Positions 38,397 through 48,800 of a stretch of 64,000 nucleotides of DNA are shown here, piece after piece. Position 1 is the first letter of the stretch; each line of letters starts with the position of its first letter. The notes beneath the pieces are model-generated. The model saw nothing but the letters and a program-made list of their open reading frames with translations, was not told where the DNA came from and made no database searches. The DNA comes from Cardiocondyla obscurior (taxonomy: Eukaryota > Arthropoda > Insecta > Hymenoptera > Formicidae), in contig NC_091864.1 in NCBI RefSeq assembly GCF_019399895.1, positions 7,728,001 through 7,792,000 of the forward strand, given 5' to 3'. The position numbers were made by a program, and so were the translations under genes.

Positions 38397-38417
38397 CGGC
38401 GCCTCGACGAGGCGCCG
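38397..38417. repeat. 21-bp near-perfect GC palindrome
   Basis: CGGCGCCTCG (38397-38406) and CGAGGCGCCG (38408-38417) are perfect reverse complements around one adenine. It stands alone in AT-rich surroundings. It is a candidate dimeric transcription-factor site or a cruciform; it is followed by a short T run, but a polymerase terminator is not expected here. Confidence 0.88.
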
Positions 38418-38557
38418 TCCTTTTTTCGCCCATAGATTCATCTTCGTCGCGCCGCAATAACCTAATTATAGAATAGAATTGTTATCTAACGGCCACCGCT
38501 CGCGAGGTTCGTACGGATTTACGCAATCTTATGTTTCATCGTTCGATAACTCTTTTA

Positions 38558-38588
<31 letters not shown>

Positions 38589-40959
38589 CCAAACGTTAAT
38601 GCGCGAATACGCAGTAAAATCTAACGATCCATCCCGCTTTCTCGCGTCATCTTTGTCGTTTTCTTCCTATCTTTCTCTCTCTTTCTCTCTCTTTCTTTGC
38701 CGATCGTGTTATCAACCGCGCTAAGTTTGCGTATATCGCTTTACGTCAAACCGCAATGACGGGGCTGATTGCATTCGTTGAAAAGTGCGCGACAGAAGTG
38801 GGACACTTCGCAGATCGAGGGATGAAAATTACCCGGCTGAATATAGAAATTGAAAAAAGGAAAAGGGGGCATTATTTTAATTAGGGTAATTGCTAAGTAA
38901 ACAGTCGGTTTAATGGACTATCGATAAAGATAGGACGAAGAAATAAAAAAGAAAAAAATTAATAATCCTCCACGCACGGACACGTGGAAGATTTAATTTT
39001 TTTAAGGACGCGTGAGACGTCGTGTTATATTTATGTCTTTAAAATAAGTAGAAATTGTGTGTTTAATATATTTTATATAAAACATAATGTAAATGCAATA
39101 TGAATATTACCGTAAAATTCTAAGCGCAAAATCGTGCGGCATATTAAAAAAAATGTTATATATATTAAACGTTTGTATTGATTCGCACGAGCTGCAACAT
39201 TAATGAACACGCGTGCCGAGAAATATAATCCTTCCAGACGATCGATGGGGCATTAGCATAAAACACGTTTCGCTACGTTACGTTACAACCGACTCTTTCC
39301 GTTTAGAAAATACGAACGTGTGATCCTTATTAAAAAATCTGTAACTGGTACAACCGAATGTAAAGAAAAGCAAACGAGCGGCGGGCGTTCTGTAACGTTT
39401 AACGTAATCAAAACGAGATAACCGGGCAATTTTATTAACTCTCCTGTCAACGACGTTAATAAAGATTAGAAATATTTCGTCAGTCACGAAGTTATTATAT
39501 AAATATAATTTACAAGATTAGTTCTTTTTTGTTCTTTTTTTAATATTATAATTTCGAATAATACAAAAGGCGTTACGTGCTAAACATTTCTACCGAGCCG
39601 ACTAAGAGCTTAGGCATTTGTCTTGTCTAACGTACTTTGTCCCCAAGTTTTATTTTTCTTTTTTCTTTCCTTTTTGTGCGAAACGTATTGACTCAACGCT
39701 GTAACGGTTGCCAGTGTAACACTGTTATCTTAATGATCTGTTACAAGTCATATTTTATTTTAAGAGTTGTCCAATTATAATTTTTTTTTTTCTTTTCATA
39801 CGTGGACTTGATAACAAAACTAAATAGATTAAATAACAAAAACACTTGGGCGCGATGTCTCGAAGCCTTTAATTCTAGCGACATGCCCCTCGATAAAAAG
39901 AGCGAAGCAAGTGCACTGAGCGAGCTTATCTCGCGCCGTGCGTGTAAATTTACTTTACGCACACGGATCTCTTTCAAATCGATTAGAAGTCCTTTTTATC
40001 GCTATTATCAGCGTTGCATATGATAACGAGGCCGGATTGACGCGTAAGAAATTGGTGGCACTCTCGCACTGGCCGAGCGCGAGGAAATTCCAGCGATATA
40101 TTTCGCTTCGCTTGTTGACAGAATTTAAAAGCACAGAGGCAACGGGGACAGGCTACGATTACGGTGGCAATAAGCACGTTATTTCGCGCAGATGTGCGAA
40201 TTAGCGAATGCAAACGGGGCCGGACGGAAGAAGACAAAGATAGGTCGGTGGGGGGCCGAAGAGAGGGATTCGCAGATGTGCGTCTCTTTTATATGCGTGA
40301 CGCAATGTGACGTTAATGGACTTATAAAGTAAACTGAGATATTGTTCTGCAAACGAAAATTTGATATTTTTTTTTTACACTTTATAATAATTCGATAAAA
40401 ATTTTATTTTATTATTATTTTTCTTTTATTTTTTATTTTACTGGTTATTATCTTTTATTTTTTTTTTATTTTAATTTGCTACTTCTGAAGCAAATAATTG
40501 CGGCACGTGTCGTCTCGCATATTAAAAAAAAGATCGTTTCGCGGTATAAAGCGACCGCACTTCGCATGAGAAATCTCGGGACAAAGAGAAGCACTAGGCG
40601 TCGCAAATTGTATCCTAACGAGCGAGAATTTCAACTATTGCCGGTGCCGATAAACTACGACGGTAAATTTCCAGTTTTCACAAAAGCAAACGCTGAACAT
40701 CGCGGTACCAAAAACCAGGACGCAGGCGCGAGCTTTCGAACCATCAACGAGCGAACGTGCCACGTTTATCAAAATCGATAACACGCAGAGACCTCAAATA
40801 ATTCCTGTTTACTTTCGCTTTCATAAGACGCAACATCGGCCAGATGTCAATCATTAATAAAGAAAAACGAGAGAGAGAAAGAGAGAGGAAAAAAAAAAAG
40901 AAGAAGAAGAAGAAGTGTTTTCTTTCTTTTTAAACGAGTGGCTTCGAGACGTTGCAAAG

Positions 40960-41460
40960 GCGCGCGTTCCGAGGCGATTTGCATCGCAAACTCGGCGAAA
41001 CGACGGACGAGAACGGCGCGTTCCGGAGGGAAAGGGGGGACAAAGAAGGCGAAGCGCCGCATTGCCAGTACGAAGGGGGACGTGGGGAGGGAATCGGCGA
41101 CGGAGTGAGGGCGAGGGTGAGGCTGCGGGAGACGGAGGAACCGCGTCTGGGCGCCGGGAGGAGTCGGTCGAGTGGAGGGAAGCAGCGGAGCAGGGAGGAG
41201 GCTTTTTCGGTTTTAACGACATCTGAACGGTGGCGGTGCCGCCTCAGTGCCCCGTCCGACTCGCGATCAGTGTGCACGTTACGTTTTCTCGCTCCGCTCT
41301 TCTCCGCATTCGCGCCGACGTAATCGAGCAATCGATCCGATTAAGAAATTGTTAAACCCTTGGTGGCGGCAAACTCTAAACGTTCATTCCCTCTTCCCTT
41401 CACGGAGTGCACGAGAGGGCACGGAGGGACTTGGGGGGCCGCGGCTGATAAACTTCTCGT
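40960..41460 (+). promoter_or_regulatory. GC-rich candidate promoter / first exon for glutamate synthase
   Basis: Two arthropod initiator-like TCAGT motifs occur at about 41244 and 41267 in CpG-rich sequence. A donor-like site (cttctc|gtgagt) follows at about 41459. The first coding exon of glutamate synthase begins at an acceptor (45768/45769), so at least one upstream non-coding exon is expected, and this is a reasonable candidate. Nothing proves the link. Confidence 0.3.
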
Positions 41461-44400
41461 GAGTTGTCACAGTGCGCGATAAGTATCTCGCGGAGCTGCT
41501 CTTTTCGGTTCCCCTGTGCTTTTCCCGTCCGGCCGGAGATAGAACCTCCGCGCGGATCCCGACGGACGTGCGTCGAGGGTGGATTTTAAGGGCGATTCGA
41601 GGACTGTTCGACGACCGCACCAGCGTCGAATACGGCGGAGACACGCGTTATTGAAACGACCGGCCTGTCTTGACCCGGTGTACTTAATTCCTATCGGTAA
41701 GAGAGAACTTACACGCCACGTCGACTGCCGACGCGAGGAAGAAAACCTGCCGGTTTCCGATAAACCGGGCTTTGCCCTGCAGGGAAGTCTAACTAGCCGC
41801 TGAAGGAACCTCGTTCACCGCATGTAAATACCAATGCACTTTCGTATCAGTAACGTCGATTAAAGAGATAAAAAAAAGTTACGCGACCCTCTGAAGGTTA
41901 AAATTCGAGAGGAGAATTCCGTTAAGAAATCGAGATATAAATTTATCGAGAATGACTTGCCACGATTTCGCGATACGAACGGGAAGACCTGGGGGTCTCG
42001 AAACTCAAAAACCTTTTCTTTTTTAATTTCTTAAGGAGATATCGAAACTTGAATCTCTTGGATCTCGATTTTATTTTATCAAAAGCGATATTGAAATCGT
42101 CTCCGTCTAAAATTCTTCGGAGCGTTTCAGCTGGTGGACCTTGAAGTTGCAGGTTGCGTTCAAGAATTTTAATTTATAAAAATATATTAAATAAAGATTA
42201 AAAAAAAAAAGAAAATGGTGCTTCCGAATTTTTAGAGTAATCTCGCGGTAAAATTGACGTGCGTTTTTCGCGAACACCCTGTAAGTAGGAATACGATGTT
42301 CGCCAAGTGTCCAATGCTCCCATAGGTAAACCCAGTCCTGACGTGTAACGTTCCTTCACACGTGCAGTTCTTTTTCTTTTTTATTTTTTTTCCTTTTTCC
42401 TTCCCCGTTCTCTCCCTCTCTCTCTTTCTTTATCTCCCGTCGCTTTGGCGAGAAACGGGTCTCGAGACACGAACGGACAGGTTAAAATACGATGGACATA
42501 TTACAAGCATTTTTACGCATTTTAAACCAAGTTTTCATTGCCGTAACGGAATGCGCATAAAAATAACTCTAAGAGAGAAATGGATATCTCTTTTATTTTT
42601 TCACGAAGTTAATATAAATACGATAATCACGTTTCCTTTTAAATATATCTAAAAAGAATTACTTACGTAATAAGTCATTAAAAAAAAAAAAAATTATTTA
42701 ATATAATAAATAATAACAATAATTAAAAAGAAAAAAAAATTCTATCTCGTTCTTTAAAGCCGACGTTAAATTTTAACGATATCATTTTCTTCGCTCTTTT
42801 TATTGCAATCGTTTACGCGCTTCGTATAAAAAAAAAGCACAGCGATAGCAACTTGAAGAATAATTTCGAAGCGATATTTATTCGCGGTCCCTACGCTCGA
42901 AAATAATTAGCATTTCGATTCTCCGAAAGTGTCTAGAGATATATACTCCGATAATGGGTCGAAAAATTCGCAGCGAGCTATTCCTGTAACGCATTGCTAT
43001 ATCAGTTGCGGCGCGGCCGCTTATCGCGGCGCATAAATGCAAACGCGATCGACCAGTTATCGCGTTTCAGTCACCGTACTATCTAATTCGACTCCGCGCA
43101 ATTTCCGACGACTGGCACCGCGGGAACGCGCTTCCTCTCCGGACCACCGAAATGACCGGAATAGCTCGAGGATAATTTTGGAACGGCACCGTCGCGGATT
43201 CCTGATCCTTCCTAGCCCGCGTGCGGCCTAGAGAGAACGCCGCCGAAAATCCGCGAGCCCCGCTCGACGCGCAGTAAATGCGCAATCGATCGTTCACAAT
43301 GATTCATTAACGTAATTTATGCGGCACTCGCTGCTCCTAGAAGCAGTGGCGGGGTCGCGAGGTAAAAAAAGAACTTCAATCCTGCTCTACGTTTTCTACA
43401 TTTAATTTTTTCTTTCTTTTTTTTAATATTAATTATTATATTTATTAACGTCACGCGCGACGGTGTGGCACTTGACGAGCGTCGATTTAAAAAACCCGTG
43501 ACTCCCACGCTCCGTTATCTCCCAGCGTTATCTTTTAATTATGTCCCCGAAAAGAGAGTAAAATTGTACCGCTATTATATGTTTGTGGACACGATAAGCA
43601 GGCACGCTTTCCGTTTGTATCCGCCGCGAGAGCATGACGGTGGAACGTGATAGGCACGTTTCCCTGCCCCTACCACCCGGGTGTGGTATTTTTCATTCTG
43701 AAGTAGTCCCGAAAATAGGTACTCAAGAGATACGAGATAGCGAAAGATCGTGCGGCCGGTCGTCGGGTTACCCTTAATCTCCGAGGCCTCCCATATAAAT
43801 TCACTCGGCCGGGGTCTATCGATCCTCGGAAACATCCAGCATCCAGCCTCGTCTCGCCGGAGCTTTCGGACACACCCTGTATGTCGCGATCGATCGTTTC
43901 CTCGGTTTCTTCTTTCCACGTGGGCACCGTCGGCAGAGGTGGCCAACCTATCGCGAGTCTGCCGGTTTTCCCTCCGCGTAATTCTTTGTCAATTACGAGA
44001 CGCGCCGCGGATCGCAACGTGAATCGGAAAAACGACGACCGATTTTTTTTCCGAACCGAGCCTGACGCAACCCTCTTTTTTCTTTTTTTTTATTTGTTTT
44101 TTCCTCGCTTTTTACGCACTACACTGGCGCTTGATTCGCGACTTTCGTGACTGGTCTCGCGACGCGAATCGAAAAGAGCCTGCATTATGTTTGTTTACTT
44201 ATGCAAGAGTCCACGCGGCCGTTTATCAGGGAGTTATCGGAGCCGGCGCACCGATTTTAATTTCATACGTTACATAAGTACGGATTATTTTTGAGAGAAT
44301 GTAGAGACGTGGATGGATAATGCCAGGAGATAAAAGATAGATGTGAAATGATACCCGGCGGAACGTCGGGCGGCGTTTTACTTTTTTAATTTTTAACCTC

Positions 44401-44942
44401 GACAAAGGCGGAAGTCTATTTTAGACCGAGAATAATTTCCAACACCTTCAGGGGAAAAAAAAGAGAAAAAGAAGAAGGGGAGAAAACTTGGACGACTCGG
44501 GGAATAACCTTTCTTACTTTATTTCTGCTCCAAAAAAAAAATATCGCGGCTATCGCTTTCTTATTTTTATCTCGTTTATTTTCTTTCTCGGTGAGCTTTA
44601 TTTTCGAGTGTACTATTTCCGTCAAGAGCATCTGTACCCTGCGTATCTTTTAATCAGTTCGATAAAACGTAATAATCGATAAGAGCACATCATAATATTT
44701 AACTGGACCGATTTTCAAGTCTTCAAAACAGAAAATAAAAAAAGAGAAAAAAACCGAAAAGGTTCAAAGTCGCCATAAAATCAGAGCGTAAATAAAACGC
44801 GCTTTTTAACGAATGAAATCGGAGTTCTCGAATAAGTTCGTATCTCTTCAAAATAAATTTAAAAGAAAAAAAATTAGAAAAAAGAGAAAGAATGTAACGA
44901 GCTTAAAAAGGACGTAAACGAAGGAGAAGGATTATCGAACAA

Positions 44943-45250
44943 TTGGCCACCGCTGTTTACACGCACGGCGCATTGGTCGGCCACGTGAACGCGCGTCGTG
45001 GCGCCCGATCTCTCTTTGACGTATTTTCTTCGTTCTGTTTACACGTCGCGGCGACGACGCCGCTTGGCGACGGCGATGACAACGGCGTTCCCGTATCTGT
45101 TACGCTCGACGATTACGCGGCGACTTTACATAATGCCGACAATGCGGTATCCCGCAAATCGCTCCGATATCTCGGTCCCCTGCCCCGCCCGACGCACGCA
45201 CGACCCCGTACCCTCAAATGCGCCACGATTCTCGCGCGGAGCATTATCTG
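44943..45250 (+). promoter_or_regulatory. CpG-rich proximal block upstream of glutamate synthase
   Basis: This 300-base GC-rich segment carries an E-box CACGTG near 44982 and a reverse CCAAT box (attgg) near 44972. It lies 0.5 kb before the first coding exon. It is a possible proximal promoter; no initiator or TATA element could be assigned. Confidence 0.25.
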
Positions 45251-45777
45251 ACGCGAGGACCCATCGAAGATTACGACAACCGCGTAATTACGAACACGTT
45301 AATTAAAAAGGACGAGATAGAAAATCGTGCACGTAACATATAGCATTGATATCGTATTCGTAATATATAATATGTCCTATTTAATATTAATAAATAATAT
45401 ATTTGTCAACGCGCCGCTGATTAACATATCGTATACGTATGTGCGCTAATCAGCGCGCATTTATTACAGAGGCGATACGAAAAAGGATTTTAAATCAATT
45501 ATTTATGTCTTGGTAACTGCCCGACGGTAAAGAAATGTAAATTGCGTAATAATAATTATTAATAATTATTTAAAAAGATAAATCTTTTTTTTTCATTGCA
45601 CGATATCGCACGCTCGTACGTATGTGTCCGTAACTACGCATTATTGTATTGAGCCCGCGATATTATTTAGTTTCAATCGATGGCACGCGAGGAAAGAAAC
45701 GAGAGTTCAAGCAATTTACGTGTTATCGATCGCGGTGACGTGCTCAATTTTTGCTTCTCGCATTTCAGATTGAGATT

Positions 45778-45894
45778 ATGACTTCCGAGCCGTGGACCTT
45801 GCCTCCGAAGCAAGGTTTGTACGACCCTACCCTCGAGCGGGAGGCTTGCGGCGTTGGCTTTATCGTCGCCATTGATGGGAAAAGGTCGCACAAG
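45778..45894 (+). CDS. Glutamate synthase exon 1 with catalytic cysteine
   Basis: The exon starts at acceptor 45768/45769, with the ATG nine bases inside. The first 39 codons encode MTSEPWTLPPKQGLYDPTLE followed by REACGVGFIVAIDGKRSHK. Cys24 would become the N-terminal nucleophile if the 23-residue prosequence is removed, as in characterised GOGATs. No mitochondrial or secretory signal is apparent, so a cytosolic enzyme is likely. Confidence 0.93.
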
Positions 45895-48800
45895 GTGAGC
45901 CGATTTTTAAGCCCCGTCTGTCTTTCATGTGTTAAGTTCAAAGAACGACCCGTGTCCCTCGAGCGCTTGCCCGCGTTCCGATCTTCGCGATCAATTAAAA
46001 ACTCGGGGACACGCCCCGCGAAACATATTCGCTTTGCACTACGCGCGTATGAGGGGAATAAAAATTTAAGATGCCGCGAGAACGAGATAAGCCGAGCTAA
46101 AAGCGGAAAATAGCAGTGCACGGTATATTAATGATCTCTTCGCATGAATATCGAGGAGTAAAAATTCAAAGTCGCGATAATGAAAATTGTTGAATAATCA
46201 TATCGCCATTTCGAAGCTAAAAGTCAGTTATATAATTCTCTTTTTTTTTCTTTTTTTTTTTTAATTATAATTATATAAGATACTTTTTTAAAATCAAGAT
46301 TTCGAAACTGAAGTACCTGTTTTTAAAAGACGAACGCTGCTTGAAATAAAGAGCGAAGGAAATGGAAACAATTTCAGAACCGAGAGAATGTGAAATAAAT
46401 TAATATATTAGTGGAACGGAATTTGGGAAGGGAACGAGAAGTTCTTTGAGACAAACAACTTGTTGATAATGCTTTCGTGATGCCGTAGCGATAGGACCGG
46501 TTTCGTCGCATTTTTAACGATCGTTATCTGTGAATTTCAGATTGTTCGAGATGCTCAGACATTGTCGGCGCGGATGAATCACAGGGGGGCATGTGCCTGC
46601 GACAATGATACTGGCGATGGTGCCGGAGTACTTTGCGCAATACCGCACGAATACTATGCCAACGAGATTCGGTAAGAAAGTCTTGATCCGCAAAATTCTA
46701 CTTGTCGCGATTACCGAAGCCTCGTACCTTTTTAACCACCGATGGACTCGCGGGATATTTGATTCGATCGCCTAGCCAAGTCCCTGTCTCATATTTAGCA
46801 TACGTTGGTCAATTCAATTAAAAATGTAATTTTAGTTGACTTCGAAATTTAAAATACGAATCACACGTCGGAAAAATTCGAGGATGTGGTCTCGCACTTT
46901 AATTATCGTCGCGTTCCGATTTGCGTTATCTTGGAAATTCTTTTTATTCATAATTTTAATCCTACGATAAGGCTTTTGTACTTTTATAATGTGATATTAA
47001 ATTGATTCAGAATAATTAATTTAACGTGCTATTTTTAAGATATTAGAAGAAACCATGGGCGCGCTATGCGTGAGCTATTTTTTAAAAGACCGCAATTATG
47101 AACTGTGAATAAATAAAAAATTCTGCAACTTACTAATCTGCATGAGCTTCAGCGGAGTCGTTGAGTTCTGCCGGTGACTGTAACATAAAGTAAAATATAT
47201 TATTGTAGACATGTTAGTATTTCACTTAAAGTAAAATTTTTTTTTTATAAAGATTTTTTCTTTAATGTATATTCACCTAAAAGTTGCTCCGCCGATGCAG
47301 GATGCCCATCCCGAGCCTGTTCCTCCTTTCAGATGGGACGTGTCGAGTCATCCTTCCGCGCACAAGTCACTCGCGACACTCCCGAATACGCGCGCGAATA
47401 GTTGATTAAAATTATACGACCGATCCTGGCGGCACTCCCGCTTAAAAAATTAATATAATACATTTCGGACGCCCGATTACTTTTGCGGTTTCGCGACAAA
47501 CCCCGACCGTGGTTCGTTAGTTCGATTATCGACGATTAACGACATTTGAAACGATGATCCTGCAACAGAAAAGTGTAAAATTTCATTATAAAAATGTTTA
47601 AAAAAGTATTTACTGTAAAAAAAAAGATGCATACGCGCCTAAGTTAATTAATCAAATTAAATAATTACAAATATAGTTATTTATTATCAAAACGAGATAG
47701 CTATTACTTTCGTGTAAAGAGCAAGTGATACTTACCTTGGGGTTGCTCCGCCGATGCATGATGTCCTTCCTGAACCTCCTCCTCCTCCTCTCAGAATGCC
47801 AGACCTCCCGTCTGAGTGACTAGCTTCCTCGCAGGCCGTCTCGACTCCGTCCTCACCCTGGTCCCTGCAAACAAAAAGCCCAGATAATTAGTTAAAGCTG
47901 CACAAGTTCACGCAGCACTTCTTAAATAAAAAGATTACGTCGCAGAAACAAACGCGTAAGGATATAACTTATTTTACGGAAAGGAGATATACTTACACGT
48001 GCTCTCCTCACGCGGAGGATGGGGAGAAGATAGTTCGCGTACCGGGCGGTTTTCGTTGTACGGAATACGCGATTGAATATCACTTCCGATACGGAGACAC
48101 GTGGCTGCTGTACAGTGCACAGTGAGTACGTGTGCTTCGCGCGACCGCTGAAGAAGGACAAAGCGAGAGTGGGAGTAGTGGAGGAACGTAGCTAGCGCGC
48201 GGCACGTAGGCCTCGCGCTCGCTCTCACCCCATCTCTCCCGCCTCACCCCGCCTCCCCCCGCGCCTATCTACTATACTATCTATATTCGTTACTCTCATT
48301 CGATTTAATTGTAATATTAAATTAGTATGTCCAGACAAAGATGGTACTTCCACCAGATCGTCCTCGATCTCGAACCGTCTTTGCCTGAGCAATATTAATT
48401 AAGTATTAAAATTAAATCGAACCTCAAAATTTGGTCGATTTAACAGCCGACGTTGACTCGCTTAGCGTGAAGCAAGCCAAGCGAGAGAAAACTAATCAGC
48501 ATCGGTTTTAAGAGGCTTACAATTAACAGCTAATTTACGCATCATACTAATTTTTTAATATAGGAATATATATATATATTTTTTTTTTGCGACAAAAGTC
48601 AGACGTTCAGAAAAATTCAAATTTACGCGAAATTAATTCCTAACTGTTCAAACATTGCACGTCCGTCTTCTCTCATAGATACATTTTCATTTATTTTGAC
48701 ACATCCTTAAGTCAGAAATCCCTGGCACAGTTCCACGCATCATTCGTCACAGATCTCCACTTTGTCACACGTCTCTGAATCCCGCAAACCCGCGGTTTCT

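Larger units (their letters stand above)
33401..40900. other. Gene-poor interval, middle part
   Basis: It holds a GC-rich block with a possible first exon (34020-34363), strongly AT-rich islands (35280-35410 and 37680-37850), a 28-base T run (38558-38585) and a perfect GC palindrome (38397-38417). Short open frames exist on both strands; none has codon, splice or homology support that I can see. Confidence 0.5.
40901..45768. other. Gene-poor interval upstream of glutamate synthase
   Basis: A GC-rich block at 40960-41480 is followed by mixed sequence, an AT-rich island (42650-42760) and a second CpG-rich block (44940-45250). Just before the first coding exon are TATCGATC at about 45723, close to a DRE site, and an acceptor (catttcag, ending 45768). 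Overlapping Arg/Ser/Pro-rich frames on both strands of the GC blocks look like composition artefacts. Confidence 0.45.
47134..48240 (-). ncRNA. Putative nested antisense spliced transcript
   Basis: Minus-strand exon-like units: about 48240-47997 (donor ACGT|GTAAGT), 47864-47736 (acceptor TTTGTTTGCAG, donor AAG|GTAAGT), a copy ending at 47277 (donor TTTTAG|GTGAAT), and 47177-47134 (acceptor TATGTTACAG, donor ATTA|GTAAGT). The 5' unit lies in a GC-rich patch suited to a promoter. The second unit has one open frame (ETACEEASHSDGRSGILRGG, with a poly-Gly run and SCIGGATP) that continues in phase into the last unit (SHRQNSTTPLKLMQ). No ATG leads into it: the first unit has an in-frame TGA. I therefore favour a non-coding antisense RNA or a coding gene with an unseen start exon. 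I do not recognise the peptide. Confidence 0.45.

Noticed and set aside
40854..41331. Several overlapping open frames over 100 codons on both strands
   Set aside because: Arg/Pro/Ser/Gly-rich frames in GC-rich DNA where stop codons are rare. No splice or homology support.
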